Source: Diphasiastrum complanatum (taxonomy: Eukaryota > Streptophyta > Lycopodiopsida > Lycopodiales > Lycopodiaceae). From it: a stretch of DNA of 64,000 bases. A program made the position numbers and the translations under genes. Location: assembly GCA_029204225.1 (NCBI GenBank), contig CM055105.1, forward strand, positions 50,980,745-51,044,744, read 5' to 3'. The number at the start of each line of letters is the position of its first letter. The first letter of the stretch is position 1. This document shows, in pieces, positions 34,188 through 45,388 of the stretch. The notes under the pieces are model-generated. The model had not been told where the DNA came from and searched no databases. It saw only the letters and a list, made by a program, of their open reading frames with translations.

Positions 34188-34446
34188 TATTTCAGATTGT
34201 TCACCTTGGCCCATCTCGCTCATAAGAACTTTCTAATTTGGTTTGGTTGAATGGAAATGGATCAATCTCGGTTCCTACAGCTATAACTCAACAAAACAAG
34301 TTCCCTTTGATCTATTTTCACTCAAATGGAACCAAATTTGAAAGTACAATCACTAGATTAGCAACTAGTAGCAAGGACAAAGCCAATACTACTCAAATCT
34401 AGGATCTAAGCTTGAGAAAATCAAATCTAAAGCTCATTCTTGATTA
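34188..34446 (-). other. Leader next to the F2 LTR
   Basis: About 260 bp of untranslated copia leader, repeated at 43540-43798. No coding sequence. Confidence 0.6.
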
Positions 34447-34459
34447 GGCTCTTATACCA
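34447..34459 (-). promoter_or_regulatory. Primer-binding site, minus strand
   Basis: Minus strand TGGTATAAGAGCC, one base off the tRNA-Met site. The duplicate at 43799-43811 keeps the exact TGGTATCAGAGCC. Confidence 0.88.
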
Positions 34460-35158
34460 TGACAAAATTTTACAACAAAATGAATCCCAATCAATCCTAA
34501 AAGTGATGGAGGATGCACAAATCAAAGATCTAGATCCAAACTATGAGCTAGAATCAAGACTAGTTACCAAAACTAGCAAATTTGGCATTTAACTCCACAT
34601 TAGGCACATAGATTTGATCAAATGAACCAAAGTAAAGTACAACAAGCTTCTTAGACCTGTAAACATGTTCATTATCTTCCAAACCAAGCAATTAATGCAT
34701 AAGAACACTCATATCCAATAGCAAAACTCGCCACCAAAAGACAATGTTGATAGAAGTGGAAAAACTTGACTTTTTTTCATATTTGGATGGAGATCCCATC
34801 ATACATTTATACATTTCAAGCTTGGATCTGAACATTTTAGGGAATCTCTGTACTTATCATCACCTAACCCTAACGTCTAGCCTAATAGGTAATTGGATCC
34901 ACCCTAATATGGGGTCAAGATCTCAAGATCCAAAAACAATGTGAAACATGCTATTTGTAGCTCCTAGAATTTCTTTAGCTTATCTAAGCACACTTTGGCC
35001 TCATTTCAAAGATGCTATCACAATGTAATATGCGGAATGAAGTCTCTGGAAAGCATCCTATGTGATTTGGCACGTGTGGCATCTATTTACATCGCCTTCT
35101 TGCCAATTACAATGCATGTGACCAAAAATGGTCAAGCTAGAATTGTGAAATTTCAACA
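34460..35158 (-). repeat. F2 copia 5' LTR, inverted, 699 bp
   Basis: Reverse complement runs TGTTGAAATTTCAC to AAAATTTTGTCA and matches 13739-14443. The flank at 35159 is monomer B, entered at 'atgcc|atatt'. Confidence 0.92.
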
Positions 35159-35910
35159 ATATTACATGCTCTACAAAGGAATAGAAGTGATAATGTAAGT
35201 CATGGAATCGAGTAGACTATCCTAGCACCAAGTTCAATTGTAGAATATACAATGACATGGATAGGTCAAACTTGTTTGAGAAATATATCTAGTATTCAAA
35301 AGATAATAATCAATAGAGATTTAATAAAATATATGTAGATCCAATAGTTAGTAGAGAACGTTTACTCACTAACATTAAGATTTTATTGTGGATCTTTTTC
35401 TATCCTCGAACATCGGTCACAAAGAAAACTCTAGTTATAAATCTTCCATAACAATTTAGGTTACAATGCGTCACTAAATGATGTGCATTGCAAAGAATTT
35501 CAAAATTGTTAAAAGCTTTTTTTGTTAGAAACTATTCTTCCTCACATATATGATATCTAAAAAAAACGTATAAGCTCAAAATATAAAAACCAATTCATCT
35601 TTTAGATTTTCTATCCACATCATATACCCTAATTGTGTTATGCCTTACTACATGCTGTACGTAGGTATATAGAAGTATTATTGTTGTAGTCACTACAACT
35701 TCCTTGTATGTGATGAATACACAAAATAATGTCTTAAACTTGCTACCCAACAAAAAATGTCATACTACAATGTAGGACAAAGTAAGCCAAAATTACATTC
35801 AATTCAAACGAGTTGCCAGAATGTTTCTCTAACAAACAAGCTTACTTGCTCATGTACTTAGCTATAGAATTTTCAAACTTGGTACTTGAGGTAGCCTCTT
35901 GATTCTTTGT
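35159..35910 (+). repeat. B fragment joined to monomer A
   Basis: About 30 bp of B ('tacatgctctacaaaggaat') is fused to A from 'gataatgtaagtcatgg', so the B end and A start are deleted. An A hairpin lies near 35681. Duplicated at 44511-45263. Confidence 0.8.
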
Positions 35911-36032
35911 CTTTCAATTCACAAAGCAACGGACACATCATTTGTGCTTATGTATATGTATGTTATAAAAAAGGTTATTTTTTTATTTATCACAGTGTGT
36001 TAACTTGATGATGATGTAATAAGGCATGGAAT
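35911..36032 (+). repeat. Monomer C, first ~120 bp
   Basis: In register after A. It stops at 'aaggcatggaatc', where copia-derived coding sequence begins. The duplicate at 45388 stops two bases further on, at a different insertion. Confidence 0.8.
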
Positions 36033-37228
36033 CAATGCCATAAGCAAGTAGTTAGCCTTATTGAGATGGAAATACCTTTTGATCTCAATATTGAAAAAAT
36101 CATGCCAAGTTGTGGTGATTTTTGGACTTATGGTTCTAGCATAAGTAATCTTGATAATCATAGGAAGTGCATATTGAATAATCATACTTGTTGTGATCAT
36201 TATGAGACATGGAAGTCTCGGATTTCCATCAAAAAGGAGCACCATGAAGAGGATCTTAAGGAGTCATCTCAAGGTTCAAAAGTGCCAAGGATTGAGGAGG
36301 AGAATCCTTCTCAAGGTTCAAGTGTGCCAAGGATTGAGGAGGAGAGACCTTCTCAAATTGTGATTCCAAAAATAAGCTCAAGAAATATGGTTGAATCCAT
36401 GTGGCTCACATTTCAAGGGAAAGAGGAGCATATCTCATGTGGTATACATCTCATACTTACTTCTCTTATGTCATTTGATAAATCAATTTGCTTTAGTGAG
36501 ATCGTTGCATCTCAAAATTGGAGTAAAGCCATAGTAGTTGAGTATGAAGTCTCCCTTGAGAACGTAGACGATGTTCTTAAAAGGTTGAAATTGATTTTAA
36601 ATCAATTATAAAGCAAATGGCTATTTCATCAAATGTATGCTCTTGAGTCATGTAAGAGCAAAAGTAATTTGTTCACTCATAGTTTGAAAATTTGTATTGA
36701 GGCAAATTGTAAACTCTTTATGAGAGTAAGTGAGTCATCTTCTAAAGACACTTATCTCCATAATGAAGTATTTAGCCTCATTGGATCTGAGCTTAGCATG
36801 GTAAACAAGCATGAAGATGTAATGCAAACACTTTGTTATTATAGCATGCATAGTCTTGCCAATTTGGATGAGCTAGATCATGGTAGCATGATGTTAGATC
36901 TTTGTGATCCTAATAAATTAAGAAGAAGACTTTATTTTCTCATGGAGGTGCATGCACATGAAGAAGGAGCAAGCCTCAAGGTCAAGCATCTACGTAAAAT
37001 TTCGAAGGGATCAATTTTGGAGGTGCTCAGATGGTGCAAAGCTCTCAAGCTCATCAAAGATATCAACATCAAAGAAGCACTATCATGGATATGGTGATTT
37101 CAGATCATCATCAAGCTCATTGGCTGATCTTCACACCTTTTGAACCAGCAAAGACCAATTCAGCCCATGCAGTCAAGTTCAAGATCATCATCTTTTCCAT
37201 CAAGCTAGATTTACCAAGGTAGATTTTT
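36033..37228 (+). pseudogene. F3 copia: diverged pol-derived frames
   Basis: Two frames (36066-36611 and 36633-37097) are separated by one stop. The first shows a Lys/Glu-rich linker with a 45-bp tandem duplication (KVPRIEEENPSQGSS), SMWLTFQGKEEH in the place of the LRLTYDGQGD motif of Copia-1, and ASQNWSKAIVVEYEVSLEN in the place of CKSKSWMDAMQVEYDALIEN. RT should follow but does not. Instead the second frame begins MYALESCKSKSN and carries CKLFMRVSESSSKDTYLHN, shared with the frames near 12750 and 52200. The upstream half (gag, protease, integrase) is absent. I infer a shortened non-autonomous copia lineage. It might equally be two decayed fragments. Confidence 0.6.
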
Positions 37229-37237
37229 GAGGAGGAG
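37229..37237 (+). promoter_or_regulatory. Polypurine tract before the F3 LTR
   Basis: GAGGAGGAG next to TGTGAAAAATGC. Confidence 0.88.
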
Positions 37238-38069
37238 TGTGAAAAATGCAAAAATAAGCTTGGTAGAGGCCAAAAAACTTGTATATAGATAAACACACAT
37301 GTGTGGAGCCAATTTCCACGTGTGAAAATAGTGTACTTTTCATGTACCATAATCATATAGGTTGTACATATGATTTAATTCAAGTTCTAGTGGCTAAAAA
37401 GGCCAAAAACTAGTTTTCTAGACATATGACACATGGCATCAATCTATTGATTGCATGAGCCACATCCTTTGGTTAGGTGTCATATCACATGTGTACAGGA
37501 CGGCTCACACGTGTGGAATAAGCTGAAGTAGGAAAATTTTGACTTCTAGAAGATTTCCAAGTAGATCTCCATATAGAAGGAAAATGGACCAAAAGTGCTC
37601 AAAATAGAAGGTTTTGTCCAAGTGTCAATTTTGCATGGTGAATCATCATATGACAAAGCACCTTCACACATGTGGGATCAATGGGATGATTAGTACCACG
37701 AGCTCTCACTTATTGTATATATAGAACCACATTTGGCCATAATCATTGTGAGACACCAATCTTGGTTTTGGAAGCAATTTTGAGTGATTCTCTCCATTTG
37801 TCTACATTTGTTTTGATTGTTTTGAGGTTCTATCAATGTGTACTTGATTTTCAGGTTGGAGTCCATACTCAGACAATGTTTCACACGTGTGAAACCAGAA
37901 AGTACACTTACCTTCAATTAATGATTGTTCTTGTTAGAATTTTGTGTCTAGAATTGATCTAGATTGATCTTAATCTGAAGTAGATTAATAGATCAAGTAA
38001 TCTGACAACCAATTTCTCTTGAGAATTAGATTAGGATCCACTCTTGGTCCTTTTTGTACTTTTTCCACA
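37238..38069 (+). repeat. Complete F3 LTR, 832 bp
   Basis: Runs TGTGAAAAATGC to TTTTTCCACA. It contains ACACGTGT twice (37507-37514, 37883-37890) and TATATATA at 37716-37723. It is the reference for the truncated LTRs at 17682 and 27914. Confidence 0.9.
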
Positions 38070-38207
38070 CATGAGTGTCAGCCAAGAATTAGATTGAATT
38101 TAGTGGACGCACTAGAATGTTTCTATAGCAAACAAGCTTCACTTGCTCATGCACTTTGCAATACAATTATCAAACTTGGTACTTGAGTTAGCCTCTTGAT
38201 TGTTTGT
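38070..38207 (+). repeat. Monomer B, 3' part
   Basis: The same LTR/B junction and sequence as 28137-28274. Confidence 0.82.
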
Positions 38208-39066
38208 CTTGCAATTCACAAAGCAACCAAAACATCTTTCGGCTTTAGGTGAATGTTATAAAAACATTAGAAAATATGATCAAATTGGAATTTATTAATA
38301 TCATTTCCAAATGATGATGTTTTGTATTTTCCTATTAGAATGTTAATGTTAGCTTGCTGATAATGTAATTCATGGAATCGAGTAGACTATCCCAGTACCA
38401 AGTTCAATTGTAGAATATAGCATGACATGGATAGGTCTAACTTGTTTGAGAAATATATCTAGTATTCAAAAGATAATAATCAATAGAGATTTACTAAAAA
38501 ATAAGTAGATCCAATAGTTAGTAGAGGACGTTTACTCACTAACATTATAATTTTATTGTAGATCTTTTTCCATCCTCGAACATCGGTCACAAAGAAAATT
38601 TTACTTATAAATATTCCATAACAATTTAGGTTACAATGTGTCACAAAATGATGTGCATTGCAAAGAATTTCAAAATTGTTAAAAGATTTTTTGGTTAGAA
38701 ACTATTCTTGCTCACAAATATGATATCTAAAAGAAACGTATAATCTCAAAATATAAAATCCAGTTGCATCTTTTAGATTTTCTATCCACATCATATACCC
38801 TAATTGTGTTATGCCTTACTACATTCTGTACATAGATATATAGAAGTATTATTGTTGTAGTCACTACCACTTCCTTGTATGTGATGAATGCACAAAATAA
38901 TAAACCCAACCAAAAATGTCATACTCAATGTAGGACAAAGTAGCAAAAATTACATTCAATTCACCCGAGTTGCCAAAATGTTTCTCTAACAAACAAGCTT
39001 ACTTGCTCATGTACTTAGCTATAGAATTTTCAAACTTGGTACTTGAGGTAGCCTCTTGATTCTTTG
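38208..39066 (+). repeat. Monomer A, complete (~859 bp)
   Basis: Nearly identical to 28275-29148, including the same degraded hairpin arm. Noncoding. Confidence 0.85.
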
Positions 39067-39267
39067 TCTTTCAATTCACAAAGCAACGGACACATCATTT
39101 TTGCTTATGTATATGTATGTTATAAGAAAAGTTATTTTTTTATTTATTAGAATGTGTTAACTTGATGATAATGTAATAAGGCATGGAATCGAGTAGACTA
39201 CCCCAATACCAAGTACAATTGCAAATATAGTATGACATGGATAGGTCTTGCTTGTTTGAGAACTATA
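39067..39267 (+). repeat. Monomer C, 5' part
   Basis: In register after A, ending at 'tttgagaactatatga'. Confidence 0.8.
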
Positions 39268-39612
39268 TGAATATTGCATGACATACATAGGTCGAGCTTG
39301 TTTGAGAAATATATTCACCATCTCGTAGAGAATAATCAAGAACAATGGTAAAAAAAGTAGTTCCAATACTTAGTAGAAAATTTATGCTCACTAACATCAC
39401 AATTGTAGTGTGGATTTTTTGTCCATCCTCAAATTTCATTCGCAAAAAAAATTTGACTTATTAATCTTGCATGGCAATTTATGTCATAATTCCTCACTAT
39501 GATGTGCATTGCAAAGGATCTAAATATTGGTGAAAGATGTTTTGTTAGAAACTATTCTTAGTCACGAATATGATATTGAAAGAGAAAGTAGAATGTCAAG
39601 ATATCAAAATTG
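39268..39612 (+). repeat. Diverged monomer (type D)
   Basis: Alignable to the middle of B and A but carrying its own differences throughout ('atattcaccatctcgtagag', 'aatttatgtcataattcc'). It may be an older or fourth monomer type. It is seen only once. Confidence 0.55.
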
Positions 39613-40955
39613 TTAAATGCAAGTAAATATGCAACAACATGAATGAATCTAGATTAACAAAACACATTTTGAAACGCGTACGAAATGACCCCATGAAACA
39701 TTGGACAAGAGTATAAATCAGATGAGTAATGCTCGAAGGAGGCTTGGTTGTGGCATAAATAAATTGAAAGTCAAGACATGTAGGATAAGCATTAGCAAGT
39801 GCATCAATGAAGTGGGATGAATAATTGTAAGTGCATGTACATAGGCCAAGAAATGGGATATAGCATATGCATCGGCATTATTTTTTCCACAACGATAATG
39901 AAGATCATAAGGAAATGTTTACTAAAACTACATCCAACAAACTATCAATCCCTAAGTGTCTTCTGAGAACGCAATTATTGAAGAGACCGTTGATTAAGAT
40001 GAAGGTCGAAAGAGACATGTCTAAAGCAATGGTGCCAGTTTTTCAAAGCATAGACAAGAGCATGCAATTTTGTTTCATGCATAGAATAGCATGTTTCATA
40101 AAACATAAATGATACCCCAACAGGGTGACAAAGAATAGCACCAACACCAACAACACTGGCGTCAATCTCAACAAATTACTTATGATCAAAATTTGGTAGA
40201 GCTAACACAGGACGTTATTGAATGACTCTTGATAAATAATTGTTCAACGAAAAATAGATTTCTTTTATAACAACACATGTCAAGAATAGACTTATGAAAA
40301 TGTGTAGCAAGATTGAGAAACATTTGAACCTCATGGACGTGGTGGCAGCAAATTTGGAACGTTTCACACATATAAATTGAGCAAAAGCCAAAAAACCAAA
40401 AAATTGATAAGCAATTCCTAGATCTAAAAGACATTTGTTTTTAGAAACAAAAAGAAGACTTGGATTGTTTGGCATAAAGCAAGTGTGATCATAAGAGTTC
40501 AAAAACCAAGGATAAATGAAGAATATGAGACTAACAGTTGTGACTAAAAACTAGAATTTATCAAAATAAAGTAGCATGCAAACATCAATGAGAAATCAAA
40601 AGATTTTACTCATGATGTTTTGGAAAGTAGCATGCCCAATAAAAATGTCAAAAGCTAAAACACAAAATTCTTATAACCAAAAATGTACAAAAATCAATCT
40701 TCTACATGTCACCTAGGTGAATACAAATCTAATGATAACCTCTACAAAGATCAACTTTAGAAAGATAGAAGCTGTATCCAGGTGGTCAAATAGGTCATCT
40801 ATGTCGGGAATAGGATATTTATTTCAAATAGTAAGACGACTAAGAGCACCATAATCAATACAAAGACGATTTGTACTGTCTTTTTTATCCACAAGCAAAA
40901 CAAGAGTGTGATATAGACTTTGACTAGGTTGGGCAAGGCCTCGAGCTAAAAGATA
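39613..40955 (-). pseudogene. Decayed Ty3/gypsy pol (RT to RNase H)
   Basis: Minus-strand conceptual reading from about 40950 gives QPSQSLYHTLVLLVDKKDS, NRLCIDYGALSRLTI and KYPIPDIDDLFDHLD, the standard start of gypsy RT. Lower down, near 40195-40100, RPVLALPNFDHK followed by EIDASVVGVGAILCHPVG is the RNase H start. Many stops and frameshifts lie between. It is a different lineage from the element at 22686 (that one reads RIFQDFRKLN). Below about 39900 nothing is recognisable. Confidence 0.75.
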
Positions 40956-41470
40956 AAAAATGCCACTGATTAATTAATTAATTAAATGCTATGGTCCTCC
41001 CCAAAGAAATAAATAAACTCCCTATTTAATTCTAGTTTTTTTGGCTTTTTCTGGTCTTTTTTTGGCATTTTTTTAGGTTGTTTTGGGGTGTGGGAACTTT
41101 TAAAAATAAATAATTAATTAATTAACGATTGTAGGGTTCACCACGGTTCACCCTTAAAATGTCTGAGAACCGTACGGTTCACTGTACGGTTCTGAGAACC
41201 ATGGTGAACCGCTCAAGGTTCTCAATTCTATGTTAAGCATATAGAATATTTTGTTATTGAAACAAAATCTAACATTTTCCTTTATTGACTGTACTATTTA
41301 CTGCAGACTATAAATCTGTAATAATGTGTTAAGCATATAGAATATTTTGTTATTGAAACAAAATCTAACATTTTCCTTTATTGACTGTACTATTTATTAC
41401 AGACTATAAATCTGTAAATTATTACAGACTGTAAAAATATAAGTTTTACTGCAGACCATAAAGCATATAG
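40741..41470 (+). repeat. 730-bp segment duplicated at 63271-64000
   Basis: Gypsy RT codons plus the adjacent AT-rich palindromic DNA recur together with few differences at the window's right end. The copies share both the coding scrap and the noncoding flank. Confidence 0.9.
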
Positions 41471-41511
41471 TCATATTTTTACTGTGTTAAACAGTCATGA
41501 TAAATAAATGT

Positions 41512-41514
<3 letters not shown>
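40956..41514. repeat. AT-rich palindromic segment with ~96-bp tandem repeat
   Basis: Holds ATTA-repeat runs, a cluster of ggttcacc/ggtgaacc inverted words with a perfect 10-bp stem AGAACCGTAC/GTACGGTTCT (41166-41193), and two copies of a ~96-bp unit starting 'tgttaagcatatagaatatt' at 41231 and 41327. No gene. Confidence 0.75.

Positions 41515-41559
<45 letters not shown>
41515..41559. repeat. (TA)n microsatellite
   Basis: 45 bp of uninterrupted TA dinucleotide. Confidence 0.97.
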
Positions 41560-41561
<2 letters not shown>

Positions 41562-43096
41562 CTCTATTCATAGCCATTTCAATAATACACATAATAACAT
41601 TTACTCATTTTTTATATCTATCATGAAGTGAATTAAGACATTTAGTAAAAACAGAGATAAACAATGAAAATTACCACAGGGTATGCAGATTATCAATCAC
41701 TTCAGTCGCTAGCTGAGCGCACATTGGATGATTAGAACCAAGAGAATGCATTCACCAGTAGCAAGGCAGGTGGAGACCCTTCAGAGTCAGATTTCTCACG
41801 CAGAGAGAGAGAGAGTAGTAACTTCATGGGACAGTAGGTATGCTTCACGCAGGCAGCAATGATGGCCGTGCTTCAGAACAGGAAGGCTGTTTCTCCCCAT
41901 CGGTGTCCTGTATGGATTTGGGGAATGTGCTTTCTTCGAATCTTCCAGATCAGCAAAATCACCAAGATTTATTCACATAACAGCTTCTTTCTTGCATTCA
42001 TCGGCTCAGCACATTGTCGTCATGAATAGCTTGTTCAAATTTTCAGCATAGTACTTTCGGCACAACGATCATCTTAACTATAAAAGAAGAATATAATCTC
42101 CCCACTCGGCTGATACTGAACTTCCGAGTATCGGCGATGGAGGAAACCTCATCACTCTCCTCTCTCCAAAAACAGGAATGCCTTCACTCTTGCCTGCCTT
42201 ATTCTCTCCAAACATGAAGGCCGTGCACGAACCACCCGCTTCATAACAACCTTTCAACGATTGCCAACAACTTCAAGAACCTTTCATAATGACAAAAGCC
42301 TGTATAAGCTCTTCAGTTTTCCATAGTCTTAATCCACTTGAGTTCATCTTAAACCTTGTCATTCAAACCTCGAACAACAATAGTCATTGGGAAATCGGCC
42401 GTAATTCCAACCAAGGCAAATTGCTTGATTACTAGGTTTCCAAATTCGATAAAAAATTTCATCGTCATCACATTGATTCCAATTCGAAAATCGGCATAGT
42501 ACTTCAAATTGGCAATTCTGAACTGACAATTTTGCTCCTTTTCCTTAGTAACACATTTTAACTTGTGAACTACTCGTCATTGAAACGTGTTTTTGTTTTC
42601 ATGACCCATAACCTTAGGACACTCCCTTGAACTTTAAGGCATAACCTTAAGAGTACATGGGCTTTTTTTTATTAATGCTATTTAACAAAATTACTAAAAA
42701 TAGTAAAGAATTAAAAATAGCTTTAAATCTTTCGATATAACTATCATTTGAAAACCAATTGTGACGTTTGAACTTGCCATAGAAATTTATAGCTAATTTT
42801 TAACATAGTCACATTCGTATATTAGCAAAAAGTGGCATAATAGTAGATTTTGTGCATATGCCATACATATAGCATATTTTCTTCTAGGAAATCAGCATGA
42901 ATGATTATATATATTGTGAGATGACAATGACTTTTCAGTTTAGAGGTAGAGGGGCTGGTTGCATGTGAAGGCCTATGAAGTCAAATTCTAATCGTCGAAT
43001 AAAATTCTATCAGGTTCTTTTGTGATTTGTGAGAGAAGGGACATGTAATGTTGTGGGAGGCCACCAAAGAGTTATGGACACTCTTGTATTCGTGTA
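41560..43096. other. Low-repeat stretch of unknown nature
   Basis: About 1.5 kb, more GC-rich than the array and matching nothing else in the window. It has an (AG) run near 41803. No frame over 60 codons looks real. A minus-strand reading near 42490-42340 (DFPMTIVVRGLND) hints at a retroelement gag, but only weakly. It could be flanking DNA of the decayed gypsy or the only single-copy DNA here. Confidence 0.35.
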
Positions 43097-43170
43097 CAAA
43101 ATCCCTGTGTAGTATTGTTTAATAAAGGTAAGAGTTTCGACTGTATCAAAGCAAACAAAAATCACAAGGT
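43095..43170 (-). repeat. LTR end fragment of copia A
   Basis: About 76 bp identical to 29332-29408, fused to copia B linker codons at 43171. This gives the outer end of that LTR (TGTACAAAATCC on the plus strand). Confidence 0.8.
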
Positions 43171-43539
43171 CCAAGTTCCAAGTCCTGTTTTTTGATATAG
43201 CTTCCATTTCTGTTTCCATAGCTTCACGCCACTCCTCGTGCTCCTTTGCTTTATCAAAAGTTTTTGGTTCTTGAGCCTTGAGCACAAAACCAATTAGGGC
43301 TGGATTCATCTCTAATCTTGCAGGAGGTTTTCAATTTCTACTTGATCTTCTAAGCTCTCCCTGCTCATTAGATTCGGGAGTATCTCCCTTCTTTGCACCA
43401 TTTGTGACTGATAAGTTCCATTTAGGTACTCTCTTGGGAATTTTAGCATCAGGCTTGCCTTTCTCCAAGGGATTTTCTATATCAAAATCCACTTCCTTCT
43501 TGACTTGTACTTTCGCTCCTCATCAAAAGGTCTAGTGAT
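43171..43539 (-). pseudogene. Copia B pre-RT linker (duplicate copy)
   Basis: Minus-strand codons of the linker and the EWREAMETEMEAISKNRTWN block, nearly identical to 33819-34187. RT itself is absent because the fragment is cut at 43171. It belongs to the 2.2-kb duplicated block. Confidence 0.85.
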
Positions 43540-43811
43540 TATTTCAGATTGTTCACCTTGGCCCATCTCGCTCATAAGAACTTTCTAATTTGGTTTGGTT
43601 GAATGGAAATGGGTCAATCTCGGTTCCTACAGCTATAACTCAGCAAAACAAGTTCCCTTTGATCTATTTTCACTCAAATGGAACCAAATTTGGAAGTACA
43701 ATCACTAGATTAGCAACTAGTAGCAAGGACAAAGCCAATACTACTCAAATCTAGGATCTAAGCTTGAGAAAATCAAATATAAAGCTCATTCTTGATTAGG
43801 CTCTGATACCA
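43540..43811 (-). promoter_or_regulatory. Leader and intact primer-binding site
   Basis: Duplicate of 34188-34459. The primer site at 43799-43811 reads TGGTATCAGAGCC on the minus strand without error. Confidence 0.8.
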
Positions 43812-44510
43812 TGACAAAATTTTACAACAAAATGAATCCCAATCAATCCTAAAAGTGATGGAGGATGCATAAATCAAAGATCTAGATCCAAACTATGAGC
43901 TAGAATCAAGACTAGTTACCAAAACCAGCAAATTTGGCATTTAACTCCACATTAGGCACATAGATTTGATCAAATGAACCAAAGTAAAGTACAACAAGCT
44001 TCTTAGACCTGTAAACATGTTCATTATCTTCCAAACCAAGCAATTAATGCATAAGAACACTCATATCCAATAGCAAAACTCGCCACCAAAAGACAATGTT
44101 GATAGAAGTGGCAAAACTTGACTTTTCTTCATATTTGGATGGAGATCCCATCATACATTTATACATTTCAAGCTTGGATCTGAACGTTTTAGGGAATCTC
44201 TGTACTTATCATCACCTAACCCTAACGTCTAGCCTAATAGGTCATTGGATCCACCCTAATATGAGGTCAAGATCTCAAGATCCAAAAACAATGTAAAACA
44301 TGCTATTTGTAGCTCCTAGAATTTCTTTAGCTTATCTAAGCACACTTTGGCCTCATTTCAAAGATGCTATCACAATGTAATATGCGAAATGAAGTCTCTG
44401 GAAAGCATCCTATGTGATTTGGCATGTGTGGCATCTATTTACATCGCCTTCTTGCCAATTACAATGCATGTGACCAAAAATGGTCAAGCTAGAATTGTGA
44501 AATTTCAACA
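43812..44510 (-). repeat. F2 LTR, inverted (duplicate copy), 699 bp
   Basis: Matches 34460-35158 base for base apart from a few substitutions, with the same monomer B flank. Confidence 0.92.
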
Positions 44511-45263
44511 ATATTACATGCTCTACAAAGGAATAGAAGTGATAATGTAAGTCATGGAATCGAGTAGACTATCCCAGCACCAAGTTCAATTGTAGAATAT
44601 ACCATGACATGGATAGGTCAAACTTTTTTGAGAAATATATCTAGTATTCAAAAGATAATAATCAATAGAGATTTAATAGAATATATGTAGATCCAATAGT
44701 TAGTAGAGAACGTTTACTCACTAACATTAAGATTTTATTGTGGATCTTTTTCCATCCTTGAACATCGGTCACAAAGAAAACTCTAGTTATAAATCTTCCA
44801 TAACAATTTAGGTTACAATGCGTCACTAAATGATGTGCATTGCAAAGAATTTCAAAATTGTTAAAAGATTTTTTTGTTAGAAACTATTCTTCCTCACATA
44901 TATGATATCTAAAAAAAACGTATAAGCTCAAAATATAGAAACCAATTGCATCTTTTAGATTTTCTATCCACATCATATACCCTAATTGTGTTATGCCTTA
45001 CTACATGCTGTACATAGGTATATAGAAGTATTATTGTTGTAGTCACTACAACTTCATTGTATGTGATGAATACACAAAATAATGTCTTAAACTTGCTACC
45101 CAACAAAAAATGTCATACTACAATGTAGGACAAAGTAAGCCAAAATTACATTCAATTCAAACGAGTTGCCAGAATGTTTCTCTAACAAACAAGCTTACTT
45201 GCTCATGTACTTAGCTATAGAATTTTCAAACTTAGTACTTGAGGTAGCCTCTTGATTCTTTGT
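44511..45263 (+). repeat. B fragment joined to monomer A (duplicate copy)
   Basis: Same fusion point as 35159-35910, which marks both as copies of one rearranged block. The A hairpin is intact near 45033. Confidence 0.82.
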
Positions 45264-45388
45264 CTTTCAATTCACAAAGCAACGGACACATCATTTGTGC
45301 TTATGTATATGTATGTTATAAAAAAGTTTATTTTTTTATTTATCACAGTGTGTTAACTTGATGATGATGTAATAAGGCATGGAATCGA
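45264..45388 (+). repeat. Monomer C, first ~125 bp
   Basis: Ends 'ggaatcga', where the F4 LTR begins. C resumes at 55940 with 'attgagtagactac'. Confidence 0.85.

Noticed and set aside
41560-43096. A host protein-coding gene
   Set aside because: No frame above about 60 codons, no paired splice signals around similar codons and no recognisable domain.
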